Of a DNA stretch of 64,000 nt, positions 19,058 to 27,538 are shown in pieces. Source of the stretch: Streptomyces sp. ICBB 8177 (GTDB taxonomy: Bacteria > Actinomycetota > Actinomycetes > Streptomycetales > Streptomycetaceae); NCBI RefSeq assembly GCF_003144095.1, contig NZ_NSKH01000018.1, positions 2,447,541 through 2,511,540 on the forward strand, written 5' to 3'. Every line of letters begins with the position of its first letter. Position 1 is the first letter of the stretch. The position numbers and the translations under genes were made by a program. The notes under the pieces are model-generated. The model saw only the letters and a program-made list of their open reading frames with translations, had not been told where the DNA came from and searched no databases.

Positions 19058-19716
19058 AGGCCCGCGGGGCGCCCGCGCGCACCGTCGTGGTCCGGCTGCC
19101 GGAACGGGCCCACGCCCGCCGCATCGCCGAGGCCCGCCAGAACCGCGTCACCGCGGCCCCCGTCAACCACCTCACCGACAACGAGCAGGCCCGCTTCGAG
19201 CTGGGCCTGCTGGTCGCCCTCACCCTCGACGCCCCCGAGGCCTCGCGCGGCCTGGACCTGCTGGTCAACGACCGGTACATCCACCCGGAGGGCGCCGAGG
19301 TCTTCGCCGCCCTGCTGTACGCCACCGGGCGCCGTGACGCGGCGGAGTTCTGGTGGCGGTTCGCCGCGGGCTCGGGCTGCCGCACCTCGGCGTACTGCCT
19401 GCACCTGCATCACCTGCACCTCGGCGAGGAGGGCGACGCGGACTACTGGCGCGCCTGGGCGGCCGAACTCGCGCACCGCAGGGCCCGCCCCGCCCGCCCG
19501 CGCCCTGCGCGCTCGGCCCGCCCCCTGCTGTCGGACGGCGCCCGCCGCGACATCCTCGCCCGCTGCCACCACGGCCTCGCCCCCGCGCTGCCGACCGCGG
19601 TGGAGGCGGTGATCAACCAGCTGCCGGTGGCGGAGGACAACCCCGACTTCGGCGAGATCCCCCAGCCCCATCCCCGCCTGCTGCGCGGGGCGTTGCGTCC
19701 GGACGGGGAGCGCTGA
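19054..19716 (+). CDS. Unknown protein translationally coupled to sigma-like gene
   Basis: 220 residues, not recognised as a named family. GTG overlaps the preceding stop by 4 bp. There is no signal peptide or membrane helix, so it is not a classical membrane anti-sigma factor. The centre (about 40-140) is helical and resembles TPR/Sel1-type repeats: ARFELGLLVALTLDAPEA and AEVFAALLYATGRRDAAEFWW. A Cys/His-rich segment CRTSAYCLHLHHLHLGEEG could bind metal. The last ~60 residues are Arg/Pro-rich. Its 3' 104 bp overlaps the tail of the convergent TetR gene. Coupling suggests it controls or assists the sigma-like protein; that is inference. Confidence 0.65.
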   Translation: MKARGAPARTVVVRLPERAHARRIAEARQNRVTAAPVNHLTDNEQARFELGLLVALTLDAPEASRGLDLLVNDRYIHPEGAEVFAALLYATGRRDAAEFWWRFAAGSGCRTSAYCLHLHHLHLGEEGDADYWRAWAAELAHRRARPARPRPARSARPLLSDGARRDILARCHHGLAPALPTAVEAVINQLPVAEDNPDFGEIPQPHPRLLRGALRPDGER

Positions 19717-20326
19717 GGGGCGGTCGCAGCGCGTCGATCACCAGGTCCAGCAGGCGTTCGGTCTGCTCGGGCGCGTCGGCGGTGGCCGCGGTCAGGAAGA
19801 TGCCGAGCAGCATCACGGTGACGTCGTCCGCGGCGACGTCGTCGCGGAGCACGCCCTCCTCGGCGCCACGGGCCAGCAGCGTGCCGATCGCCTCGCCGAT
19901 GCGGCGGCGGGTGTCGGGGGTGGCGATACGGCCGGAGTCCCAGCCCGCTCGCAGCACGTCGGCCATACCGCGCTTGGTGGCGACGAACGCCGCGTAACGC
20001 CGCATCCACGCGCGCAGGGCGTCCACCGGCGGCGATTCGGCGAGCAGGCGCGGAACGCTGCCGGTGACGTCGTCGAGTTCGGCCGCGTAGACCGCCTCGA
20101 CCAGCGCCTCGCGGGTGGGGAAGTGGCGGTAGAGGGTGCCGATGCCCACCCCCGCGTCGCGCGCGACGGCTTCCATCGGCGTCGTGTCACCGGAGGCCGT
20201 GAAGGCGGCGCGGGCCGCCGCGAGGAGCTTGTCCCGGTTGCGCAGGGCGTCGGCCCGGGCGGCACGCTTGCGCCGCCCCGGGGCGGGCCCGGGGGCCGGG
20301 GCGGACGAGGGTTCGGCGCCAGACAA
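19613..20326 (-). CDS. TetR-family transcriptional repressor
   Basis: 237 residues. N-terminal helix-turn-helix: LLAAARAAFTASGDTTPMEAVARDAGVGIGTLYRHFPTREAL region with the family hallmark GIGTLYRHFPTREALVEAVY. The rest is an all-helical ligand domain (TetR_C type with PPVDALRAWMRRYAAFVATKRG). The start appears to be TTG at 20326, with GGAGGT 9 nt upstream. The last ~35 residues are Pro/Arg/Gly-rich and run antisense over the end of the preceding gene. It is divergent from the aldo-keto reductase gene and two matching inverted repeats lie between them, so it very likely represses that gene and itself. Confidence 0.88.
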   Translation of the reverse strand: MSGAEPSSAPAPGPAPGRRKRAARADALRNRDKLLAAARAAFTASGDTTPMEAVARDAGVGIGTLYRHFPTREALVEAVYAAELDDVTGSVPRLLAESPPVDALRAWMRRYAAFVATKRGMADVLRAGWDSGRIATPDTRRRIGEAIGTLLARGAEEGVLRDDVAADDVTVMLLGIFLTAATADAPEQTERLLDLVIDALRPPLSAPRPDATPRAAGGDGAGGSRRSRGCPPPPAAG

Positions 20327-20327
20327 A

Positions 20328-20380
20328 GCGGAGTGACCTCCGGTAAAGCTGCTACAGTCGACATGCGGAGGCTTCTCCGC
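20328..20380. promoter_or_regulatory. Paired operator-like repeats between tetR and aldo-keto reductase
   Basis: Two 16-bp sites of the form GCGGAGnnnnCTCCGS: GCGGAGTGACCTCCGG at 20328-20343 and GCGGAGGCTTCTCCGC at 20365-20380, centres 37 bp apart. A -10-like TACAGT (20353-20358) for the rightward gene lies between them. The left site overlaps the TetR ribosome site. This is the layout expected for an autoregulated TetR operator. Confidence 0.55.
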
Positions 20381-20423
20381 TTACCTCATCGTCTCATGGC
20401 TCTCATGAGGGAGGACGTCTGTC

Positions 20424-21386
20424 ATGCCCGAAGGAACCCCTGAAGGAACCCCCGAGGGAACGCCCGAACGAGGCCCCGCGGGAAGCGCTCCCCGCGCCGG
20501 CGGCACCGTGGACGTCGGCGGCCTCGCGCTGTCCCGCGTCGGCTTCGGCGCGATGCAGCTCGAACGTCTCGAAGGCGACCGGGGCGCCGCCGTCGCCCTG
20601 CTGCGGCGCGCCGCCGAACTGGGTGTGAACCACGTGGACACCGCGCAGTTCTACGGCAACGGGTTCGTCAACGAGGCGATCCGCGAGGCGTTCGCCGACG
20701 AGGACGGCGTCACCGTCGTCAGCAAGGTCGGCGCCACCCCCGACCCGGGCGGCCGCCTCCCGCTGCGCCTCGCCCAGCGCCCCGAGGAACTGCGGGCCGG
20801 CGTCGAGGACAACCTGCGCAGCCTCGGCCTCGACCGCATCCCAGTGGTCAACCTGCGCCGTGCCGACTCCGGCCCGGGGCTGCGGGCCGAAGGCGATCAG
20901 ATCGTCGGCCTCGACGACCAGCTCGCGGTGATGACCGCGCTGCGCGACGAGGGCAAGATCGGCGCGATCGGCCTGAGCGCGGTCTCGCCGCAGACCGTGC
21001 GCCGAGCCCTGCCGGCCGGGATCGTCTGCGTGCAGAACGCCTACAGCCTGGTCTCCCGTGAGGACGAGGAACTGCTGCGGCTGTGCGTCGAGCAGGGCAT
21101 CGCCTGGGTGCCGTTCTTCCCGCTGGGCGGCGCGTTCCCCGGCCTGCCCAAGGTGACCGACGCCCCGGAGGTGCTCGCCGCGGCCGAGTCCCTGGACGTG
21201 AGCCCCGCGCAGATCGGCCTGGCGTGGCTGCTCCACCACACCCCGAACACGATCCTCATCCCCGGCACCGCCGACCCCGCCCACCTGGAGTCCAACGTCG
21301 CCGTGGGCGACCTCCACCTGGACGCGGCGACGCTCGCCTCGCTCGACGCGGTGGAGTCCCGCACCGGCGACATCGTCCTGGACTGA
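20424..21386 (+). CDS. Aldo/keto reductase (target of divergent TetR)
   Basis: 320-residue (beta/alpha)8 oxidoreductase using NADPH. After a low-complexity start with three PEGT repeats, conserved blocks are LSRVGFGAMQL, HVDTAQFYGNG (catalytic Asp and Tyr), VVSKVG (catalytic Lys), IGAIGLSAVS and ILIPGTADPAHLESN (NADPH phosphate site). At the position of the fourth catalytic residue, usually the His of YQxH, the sequence is VVNLRRAD, so His is replaced by Arg. Start ATG follows GGGAGGA. Divergent from the TetR gene and probably its regulon; the substrate is unknown, possibly a reactive carbonyl. Confidence 0.85.
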   Translation: MPEGTPEGTPEGTPERGPAGSAPRAGGTVDVGGLALSRVGFGAMQLERLEGDRGAAVALLRRAAELGVNHVDTAQFYGNGFVNEAIREAFADEDGVTVVSKVGATPDPGGRLPLRLAQRPEELRAGVEDNLRSLGLDRIPVVNLRRADSGPGLRAEGDQIVGLDDQLAVMTALRDEGKIGAIGLSAVSPQTVRRALPAGIVCVQNAYSLVSREDEELLRLCVEQGIAWVPFFPLGGAFPGLPKVTDAPEVLAAAESLDVSPAQIGLAWLLHHTPNTILIPGTADPAHLESNVAVGDLHLDAATLASLDAVESRTGDIVLD

Positions 21387-21426
21387 CCGCGCCCGAGGCA
21401 CGCGCCGGTCGAGGGCCGGTGGCGGG

Positions 21427-22794
21427 TCAGCACTCGATGACGTTCACCGCGAGTCCGCCTCGGGCCGTCTCCTTGTACTTGACCTTCATGTCCGCGCCCG
21501 TCTCCTTCATGGTCTTGATGACCTTGTCGAGGGAGACGTGGTGGCGGCCGTCGCCGCGCAGGGACATCCTCGCGGCGGTGACCGCCTTCGCCGCGGCCAT
21601 GCCGTTGCGCTCGATGCACGGGATCTGGACCAGGCCGCCGACCGGGTCGCAGGTCAGGCCCAGGTTGTGCTCCATGCCGATCTCCGCCGCGTTCTCCACC
21701 TGCTCGGGGGAGCCGCCCAGGACCTCCGCCAGACCGCCCGCCGCCATCGAGCAGGCCGAGCCCACCTCGCCCTGGCAGCCGACCTCGGCGCCGGAGATCG
21801 ACGCGTTCTCCTTGAACAGCATGCCGATCGCGCCCGCCGCCAGCAGGAAGCGGATCACGCCCTCCTCGTCGGCGCCCGGCACGAAGTTGACGTAGTAGTG
21901 GAGGACGGCCGGGATGATGCCGGCGGCGCCGTTGGTGGGGGCCGTCACGACCCGGCCGCCCGCCGCGTTCTCCTCGTTGACCGCCATCGCGTACAGCGTC
22001 ACCCACTCCATCGCGTGCGCCGCCGCGTTGCCCTCGGCGCGCAGCTGGCGGGCGGAGTTGGCGGCGCGGCGGCGGACCTTCAGGCCGCCGGGCAGGATGC
22101 CCTCGCGCGACATGCCGCGCTCCACGCAGGCCTTCATCACGCCCCAGATGTCCAGCAGGCCCGAGCGGATCTCCGCCTCGGTGCGCCAGGCCTTCTCGTT
22201 CTCCAGCATCAGCCCGGCGATCGAAAGGCCGGTCTCCCGCGACATCCGCAGCAATTCGTCACCGGTGCGGAACGGGTACTTCAGCACGGTGTCGTCGAGC
22301 TTGATGCGGTCTTCGCCGACCGCGTCCTCGTCCACCACGAAGCCGCCGCCGACCGAGTAGTACGTCTTCTCCAGCAGCGGGCCGCCCGAGCTGTCGTACG
22401 CGAACAGCGTCATCCCGTTCGCGTGGTACGGCAGGGAGCGGCGCCGGTGCAGCACCAGGTCGCGGTCGGTGTCGAAGGCGATCTCGTGCGCCCCCAGCAG
22501 GCTGATCCTGCCGGTGGCGCGGATGCGCTCCACGCGGTCGTCGGCGCTCTCCACGTCCACCGTGCGCGGCGACTCGCCCTCCAGGCCGAGCAGCACCGCC
22601 TTCGGCGTGCCGTGGCCGTGCCCGGTGGCGCCCAGCGAACCGAACAGCTCGGCGCGCACCGACGTGGTGTGCGCGAGCAGGCCCTCGTTCTTCAGCCGGA
22701 GCGCGAACATCCGCGCCGCGCGCATCGGTCCCACGGTGTGCGAACTGGACGGGCCTATGCCGATGGAGAACAGGTCGAAGACGGAGATGGCCAC
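21427..22794 (-). CDS. sdaA: L-serine ammonia-lyase (iron-sulfur)
   Basis: Deaminates L-serine to pyruvate and ammonia. 455 residues in the single-chain form: beta domain starting [23 protein letters not shown], then the catalytic alpha domain with [37 protein letters not shown] and [18 protein letters not shown], which supply the cysteines for the 4Fe-4S cluster. ATG at 22794 follows AAGGGAG. It follows glyA on the same strand after a 243-bp gap with a strong hairpin, so it may have its own promoter. It completes a route glycine to serine to pyruvate with the genes upstream. Confidence 0.95.
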   Translation of the reverse strand: MAISVFDLFSIGIGPSSSHTVGPMRAARMFALRLKNEGLLAHTTSVRAELFGSLGATGHGHGTPKAVLLGLEGESPRTVDVESADDRVERIRATGRISLLGAHEIAFDTDRDLVLHRRRSLPYHANGMTLFAYDSSGGPLLEKTYYSVGGGFVVDEDAVGEDRIKLDDTVLKYPFRTGDELLRMSRETGLSIAGLMLENEKAWRTEAEIRSGLLDIWGVMKACVERGMSREGILPGGLKVRRRAANSARQLRAEGNAAAHAMEWVTLYAMAVNEENAAGGRVVTAPTNGAAGIIPAVLHYYVNFVPGADEEGVIRFLLAAGAIGMLFKENASISGAEVGCQGEVGSACSMAAGGLAEVLGGSPEQVENAAEIGMEHNLGLTCDPVGGLVQIPCIERNGMAAAKAVTAARMSLRGDGRHHVSLDKVIKTMKETGADMKVKYKETARGGLAVNVIEC

Positions 22795-22902
22795 GGGTCG
22801 GACTCCCTTGTCGGCGGCTCGTGGGGGCGCGAGCGTACGTGCGTGGTGCGTGGGTGGGGGGAAAGGAACGGGCGGGCACGACGACGCCGTCCCGGCCGTC
22901 GC

Positions 22903-22919
22903 GTCCGCGGATCGCGGAC
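22903..22919. promoter_or_regulatory. Perfect palindrome upstream of sdaA
   Basis: GTCCGCG-GAT-CGCGGAC, 7-bp arms with a 3-nt centre, about 110 bp upstream of the sdaA start. It could be an operator or the base of an RNA hairpin. A TACGCT -10-like box on the sdaA strand lies nearer the gene at 22832-22837. Confidence 0.3.
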
Positions 22920-22984
22920 CGGCCGGGCCCGGCGCACCCTCCAGTGTGCAGGCAACCGGCCGGTTCGCCGAGCGCGGCCCGCGC

Positions 22985-23016
22985 CGGATCGCGCGGCGGC
23001 GGGGCCGCGCGATCCG
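22985..23016 (-). terminator. Hairpin downstream of glyA
   Basis: Perfect 13-bp stem (22985-22997 with 23004-23016, core GGATCGCGCGGC / GCCGCGCGATCC) and a 6-nt loop, 21 bp after the glyA stop. It lacks a T tract. It likely ends or attenuates the gcvT-gcvH-glyA transcript before sdaA. Confidence 0.65.
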
Positions 23017-23037
23017 TACCGCGGGTCCCGGGGAAGG

Positions 23038-24300
23038 TCAGCCCAGGCCCGGGTAGAGCGGGAACTTCTCCGCCAGCGCGGTGACCCGGCCGCGCAGCGC
23101 CGCCACGTCGTACGACGGCTTGAGTGCCTGCGCGATCACGTCGGCGACCTCGCGGAACTCCTCGGCGCCGAAGCCGCGGGTGGCCAGCGCGGGAGTGCCG
23201 ATGCGCAGGCCGGAGGTGACCATCGGCGGACGCGGGTCGTTCGGGATCGCGTTGCGGTTGACCGTGATGCCGATCTCGTGCAGCCGGTCCTCCGCCTGCT
23301 GACCGTCCAGCTCGCTGTCGCGCAGGTCGACCAGCACCAGGTGGACGTCCGTGCCGCCGGACAGCACCGAGACACCGGCCGAGCGCACGTCGTCCTCGGT
23401 CAGGCGCTCGGCGAGGATGCGGGCGCCTTCCAGGGTGCGGCGCTGCCGCTCCTTGAACTCCTCGGACGCGGCGACCTTGAACGCCACCGCCTTCGCCGCG
23501 ATCACGTGCTCCAGCGGACCGCCCTGCTGACCGGGGAAGACCGCGGAGTTGATCTTCTTGGCCAGCTCGGCCGTGGACAGGATCACGCCGCCGCGCGGGC
23601 CGCCCAGGGTCTTGTGCGTGGTCGTGGTCACCACGTGCGCGTGCGGCACCGGGGACGGGTGCAGGCCCGCGGCCACCAGACCGGCGAAGTGCGCCATGTC
23701 GACCATCAGGTACGCGCCGACCTCGTCGGCGATCCGGCGGAACGCGGCGAAGTCCAGCTGCCGCGGGTACGCCGACCAGCCGGCGACGATCAGCTGCGGA
23801 CGGTGCTCCTTGGCCAGCCGCTCGACCTCGGCCATGTCGACCCGGTTGGTCTCGGCGTCCACGTGGTAGGGCACCACGTTGTAGAGCTTGCCGGAGAAGT
23901 TGATCTTCATGCCGTGGGTCAGGTGCCCGCCGTGCGCGAGGTTCAGGCCCAGGATGGTGTCGCCCGGCTTGAGCAGCGCGAACATCGCGGCCGCGTTGGC
24001 CTGGGCGCCCGAGTGCGGCTGGACGTTGGCGGCCTCGGCGCCGAACAGCTCCTTGACGCGGTCGATGGCGATCTGCTCGGCCACGTCGACGTGCTCGCAG
24101 CCGCCGTAGTAGCGGCGGCCGGGGTAGCCCTCGGCGTACTTGTTGGTCAGGACCGAGCCCTGGGCCTCCATGACGGCGACCGGAGCGAAGTTCTCCGACG
24201 CGATCATCTCCAGGGTGGACTGCTGGCGGTGCAGCTCGGCGTCGACCGCCGCGGCGATCTCGGGATCGAGATCGTGCAGCGGGCTGTTGAGCAGGGACAT
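23038..24300 (-). CDS. glyA: Serine hydroxymethyltransferase
   Basis: PLP enzyme interconverting serine plus tetrahydrofolate with glycine plus methylene-tetrahydrofolate. 420 residues with the family blocks [41 protein letters not shown] and the PLP-lysine motif [15 protein letters not shown]. It lies 48 bp downstream of gcvH on the same strand, so it is part of the glycine-cleavage transcript and probably under the same riboswitch. It recovers serine from the methylene-tetrahydrofolate that glycine cleavage produces. Confidence 0.96.
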   Translation of the reverse strand: MSLLNSPLHDLDPEIAAAVDAELHRQQSTLEMIASENFAPVAVMEAQGSVLTNKYAEGYPGRRYYGGCEHVDVAEQIAIDRVKELFGAEAANVQPHSGAQANAAAMFALLKPGDTILGLNLAHGGHLTHGMKINFSGKLYNVVPYHVDAETNRVDMAEVERLAKEHRPQLIVAGWSAYPRQLDFAAFRRIADEVGAYLMVDMAHFAGLVAAGLHPSPVPHAHVVTTTTHKTLGGPRGGVILSTAELAKKINSAVFPGQQGGPLEHVIAAKAVAFKVAASEEFKERQRRTLEGARILAERLTEDDVRSAGVSVLSGGTDVHLVLVDLRDSELDGQQAEDRLHEIGITVNRNAIPNDPRPPMVTSGLRIGTPALATRGFGAEEFREVADVIAQALKPSYDVAALRGRVTALAEKFPLYPGLG

Positions 24301-24348
24301 GGGTCTCTCCTGGCTCCGGTGACGGGTGAGGTGGCGGTCGGGGTTACG

Positions 24349-24726
24349 TCACTCGCCCGCGAAGGCGGTGTACTCGTCGGCCGTCAGCAGGTCGGACGGC
24401 TCCTCGGAGACCCGCACCTTGAAGAGCCAGCCGGCCTCGAACGGCGCGGTGTTGACCAGCGCCGGGTCGTCCACCACATCCTGGTTGAACTCGGTGACCG
24501 TGCCGGACACCGGGGAGTACAGGTCGCTGACCGACTTGGTGGACTCCAGCTCACCGCAGGCCTCGCCCGCGGTGACGTCCTGGCCCGCCTCGGGGAGCTG
24601 GACGAAGACCACGTCGCCGAGGGCGTGGGCGGCGTGCTGGGTGATGCCCACGGTGGCCACGCCGTCCTCGACGGCGGAGAGCCACTCGTGCTCCTTGCTG
24701 TAGCGCAGCTGCTCGGGGTTGCTCAT
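24349..24726 (-). CDS. gcvH: Glycine cleavage system H protein
   Basis: Lipoyl carrier of the glycine cleavage complex. 125 residues, the usual length, with the lipoylation motif [18 protein letters not shown] (the Lys carries lipoate) and the N-terminal [10 protein letters not shown]. It lies downstream of gcvT in one operon. gcvP is not in this window and must be encoded elsewhere, as is common in Streptomyces. The start ATG follows GGAGAA. Confidence 0.96.
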   Translation of the reverse strand: MSNPEQLRYSKEHEWLSAVEDGVATVGITQHAAHALGDVVFVQLPEAGQDVTAGEACGELESTKSVSDLYSPVSGTVTEFNQDVVDDPALVNTAPFEAGWLFKVRVSEEPSDLLTADEYTAFAGE

Positions 24727-24875
24727 GGGGGAATTCTCCTGGATGCGTCGGGGTGGTCGCGAACGGGGTGACGGGGGCGCGGGCGGGCGTGCCCGGGCGC
24801 CCCCGGCGGGCGGCGGTACGTGCGGCTCGGCAGGCGCGGGCGCGTGCCGGCTCGGTGGGTGCGAACGCGTCCCGC

Positions 24876-24935
24876 GGTCAGCGGAGGCGGACCGGGGTCA
24901 GCGGGCGCGGGTCTGGGTCAGCGGGCGCGCTTGTA
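24876..24935. repeat. 20-bp tandem repeat, three units, at the gcvT 3' end
   Basis: Units starting GGTCAGCGG at 24876, 24896 and 24916 (the second and third share GGTCAGCGGGCGCG). The last unit contains the gcvT stop codon, and each unit carries the same TCA (TGA on the coding strand). The gcvT tail has evidently been duplicated outward into the 190-bp gap before gcvH. Confidence 0.65.
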
Positions 24936-26042
24936 GAACGGGAGCGCCACGACCTCGTACGGCTCGTGGGCACCGCGGATGTCCACCGCGACGCCCTTCG
25001 TGCCGGGCTCGGCGTGCGCGGCGTCGACGTAGGCCATGGCGATCGGCTTGCCCAGCGTCGGCGAGGGCGCGCCGGAGGTGACCTCGCCGATCACCGTGCC
25101 GTCCGCCACGACCTGGTAGCCCGCGCGCGGCACCCGGCGGCCCTCGGCGACCAGGCCGACCAGCTTGCGCGGCGGGGTCGCGGCGGCCTTCTCGGCGGCG
25201 GCGGCCAGCGCCTCGCGGCCCACGAAGTCGCCGGGCTTGTCGAACTTCACGACCCGGCCCAGGCCCGCGTCGAACGGCGTCAGCGCGGTCGTCAGCTCGT
25301 GCCCGTACAGCGGCATGCCCGCCTCGAGGCGCAGCGTGTCGCGGCAGGACAGCCCGCACGGCACGAGGTCGTACGCCTTGCCGGCCTCCGTCAGCGCCGA
25401 CCACAGCGCCTCGGCGTCGGCGGGGGCCACGAACAGCTCGAAGCCGTCCTCGCCGGTGTATCCGGTGCGGGCGATCAGCGCGGAGACGCCCGCGACGGTG
25501 CCGGGCAGGCCCGCGTAGTACTTCAGGCCGTCCAGGTCCGCGTCGGTCAGCGACTTCAGGATCGCGGGGGAGTTCGGGCCCTGCACGGCCAGCAGCGCGT
25601 ACGCGTCGCGGTCGTCGCGCACGGCGGCGTCGAAGCCCGCGGCGCGGGCGGTCACCGCGTCCAGCACGGTCTGCGCGTTGGAGGCGTTGGCGACGACCAT
25701 GAACTCCTCGTCGCCGAGCCGGTAGACGATCAGGTCGTCCAGGATGCCGCCGTCCTCGGCGCAGATCATGGTGTAGCGGGCGCGGCCCACCGCGAGCGCG
25801 GAGACGTGGCCGACCAGCGCGTGGTCCAGGGCCTGCCCGGCCTGCGTCCCGGTGACCGTGATCTCCCCCATGTGGGACAGGTCGAACAGCCCGGCGGCGG
25901 TGCGCACCGCCTTGTGCTCGTCGCGCTCGCTGCCGTAGCGCAGCGGCATGTCCCAGCCGGCGAAGTCGGTCATGGTCGCGCCGAGCGCGCGGTGCACGGC
26001 GTCCAGGGCGGTACGGCGGGACGCCGCGGGGGGAGTGGACAT
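24918..26042 (-). CDS. gcvT: Glycine cleavage system T protein (aminomethyltransferase)
   Basis: Transfers the methylene group from the H-protein aminomethyl-lipoate to tetrahydrofolate, releasing ammonia. 374 residues with ALGATMTDFAGWDMPLRYGSERDEHKAVR at the N-terminus, DLSHMGEI, the folate-site region ILDDLIVYRLGDEEFMVVANASN and the C-terminal barrel ending PLPFYKR-like VVALPFYKRAR. ATG at 26042 is chosen because it begins just before the conserved region and follows GGGAG; a longer frame to 26096 would run toward the riboswitch. First gene of the riboswitch-controlled operon. Confidence 0.95.
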   Translation of the reverse strand: MSTPPAASRRTALDAVHRALGATMTDFAGWDMPLRYGSERDEHKAVRTAAGLFDLSHMGEITVTGTQAGQALDHALVGHVSALAVGRARYTMICAEDGGILDDLIVYRLGDEEFMVVANASNAQTVLDAVTARAAGFDAAVRDDRDAYALLAVQGPNSPAILKSLTDADLDGLKYYAGLPGTVAGVSALIARTGYTGEDGFELFVAPADAEALWSALTEAGKAYDLVPCGLSCRDTLRLEAGMPLYGHELTTALTPFDAGLGRVVKFDKPGDFVGREALAAAAEKAAATPPRKLVGLVAEGRRVPRAGYQVVADGTVIGEVTSGAPSPTLGKPIAMAYVDAAHAEPGTKGVAVDIRGAHEPYEVVALPFYKRAR

Positions 26043-26090
26043 GGGTACGGAGGCTCCCAGGGTGACGGAGGGCATGGCGATGACGGTCCT

Positions 26091-26289
26091 CCCCATCTGT
26101 CATCGGAACCTGAGAGGTTCACCGCGACACCCATGCGGGGGCGCGGCTTGCACCTTGGGTGGGGCGGCCCTGACGGGCGGCCCGCTTTTCAGATCTGCCT
26201 AGACCGTGCGGTATCGGGGCCTGAGAGATTCAAGGGAGGACTTGCTCCTTCGGCGCCCCGGCGGAGTGCTGCCGGGGACTCTCCCGCAC
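26091..26289 (-). ncRNA. Tandem glycine riboswitch upstream of gcvT
   Basis: On the complement strand two glycine aptamers follow one another. Aptamer 1 (26289 down to about 26211) has GGGAGAGTCC, CGCCGAAGGAGCAAG and GAATCTCTCAGGC. Aptamer 2 (about 26210 to 26091) has AGATCTG, CCAAGGTGCAAGCC, GAACCTCTCAGGTTCCG and ATGACAGATGGGG. These are the conserved cores of the gcvT glycine riboswitch class, and the position 49 bp before gcvT fits. Glycine binding is expected to turn on gcvT-gcvH-glyA expression. The expression platform is not obvious; it may act on translation of gcvT. Confidence 0.93.
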
Positions 26290-26403
26290 GGAGTCGAGCG
26301 GCCGGTATGCAGTTGGCGGCGTCATCATTGCACGGGATTCCGGCGCCGGGCCAGGGCAGTAAGGTTTCGCGCGGCAGGACGCGCGGTGACAGGTGGGGTG
26401 GAG

Positions 26404-27402
26404 ATGAACGTTCCGGCGGACGACGCGACCGCAGGCACCGGAGGCTGGGCGCCCGGCCCCTACGGCGGGGGCCTGCCCGGCCCCTACGACCACGACGGCG
26501 GCCTGCCGGGCGCCCATGACGGCGGCCTGCCGGTCTCCTACGACGGCGGGCCCGCCGTGCACGAGGCGCCCGCGCCCGGCACGTATCCGCCGCCCGCCCA
26601 CGACGGCCCGTACGGCGGCGGTCTCGGTGTGATGCCCACGGGCCCGTACGGCGGCGTGGAGCCCGCCGACCCCTATCTCACCCCCGAACCCGCGCTGCCG
26701 CACGGCTCCGGCTGGCCGTCCAACGAACTGGAGGAGGTGCTGACCGCCGCCCTCGGCGAGCCCGGCGCCACCCCCCGGGTCGTCGAGGTGCTGGGCCGTT
26801 CCGCGGTCTGGGTGCCGCTGCCGCAGGGCACACCGGACGCGGGCCTGCCGACGTTCCTGATGGACGGCGGGCTGTTCGTGCCGGTCTTCAGCTCGGAGGA
26901 GCAACTGCGCCGCGCCGCGCCCGGCATGGCCTTCGGCGTGCTGCCCGGCCGCGAGTTCGCCCGCGGCCTGCCGCCGCGGGTGGGCATCGCGGTCAACCCC
27001 GGCGGCGCCGTCGGCATCCCGCTGCCCGCCCCCGCGATCGGCGACCTGTGCCGCGACTCCACCGGCGCGGGCGCCCGCGTACGGCTGTGGGAGCCGGCGC
27101 CCGACGACGAGCCGGTGGACTTCCTGGCCGCCGCCGCGGGCGAGTTCGCGGTCACCCCGGTCGTGCTGTCGGCGCGGCGGGCGCTGGGGGCGGTGGAGGA
27201 CCAGCCGCCCACGCTCTTCGTCGGCGTCGAACTCGACCGCTGGCAGGACCAGGACCGCGCCGCGGCGATGGACGCCATCGGCCGCGCCCTGGGCGCCGCC
27301 CCGCTGCCGTGGCCGGTGAACCTGCTGCTGCTGGACGTCGCGCAGGACCCGCTGGGGGACTGGATCCACGATCGGGTCGCGCCGTTCTTCACCCGCGACT
27401 GA
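26404..27402 (+). CDS. SseB-family protein with Gly/Pro/Tyr-rich N-terminus
   Basis: 332 residues. Residues 1-95 are low complexity with repeated GPYGGGLPGPYD/GGLP units. After that comes an SseB-like domain: LEEVLTAALGEPGATPRVVEVLGRSAVWVPLP, TFLMDGGLFVPVFSSEEQLRR and FARGLPPRVGIAVNPGGAVGIPLP, followed by a second domain ending DRVAPFFTRD. The family is named for enhanced serine sensitivity in E. coli; its biochemical role is not settled. It is transcribed away from the glycine riboswitch operon and is followed by a related gene. ATG at 26404 follows GGTGGAG; the upstream frame has no SseB similarity and overlaps the riboswitch. Confidence 0.75.
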   Translation: MNVPADDATAGTGGWAPGPYGGGLPGPYDHDGGLPGAHDGGLPVSYDGGPAVHEAPAPGTYPPPAHDGPYGGGLGVMPTGPYGGVEPADPYLTPEPALPHGSGWPSNELEEVLTAALGEPGATPRVVEVLGRSAVWVPLPQGTPDAGLPTFLMDGGLFVPVFSSEEQLRRAAPGMAFGVLPGREFARGLPPRVGIAVNPGGAVGIPLPAPAIGDLCRDSTGAGARVRLWEPAPDDEPVDFLAAAAGEFAVTPVVLSARRALGAVEDQPPTLFVGVELDRWQDQDRAAAMDAIGRALGAAPLPWPVNLLLLDVAQDPLGDWIHDRVAPFFTRD

Positions 27403-27460
27403 CCCGCGGGGGGTGAACCGGCCGGCTCCTCCCTGCGTCCTGAAGTGTCAGAGCGTCCCT

Positions 27461-27486
27461 CTAACCTGGGACGCACCCCTAACCTG
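27461..27486 (+). repeat. Direct repeat CTAACCTG upstream of second SseB-like gene
   Basis: CTAACCTG at 27461-27468 and 27479-27486, 18 bp apart, in the gap between the two SseB-like genes. Each copy contains a TAACCT -10-like hexamer, so this may be a double promoter or a regulator site. Confidence 0.35.
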
Positions 27487-27538
27487 AGGGGATGACGGGC
27501 GAACACGGACCGATGGAGCAGAAGGGGCCGATCCGACG

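Noticed and set aside
21538-24771. 1077-codon plus-strand frame opposite sdaA, glyA and gcvH
   Set aside because: Antisense shadow of three well-recognised genes; no motif, extreme His/Arg/Gln content.
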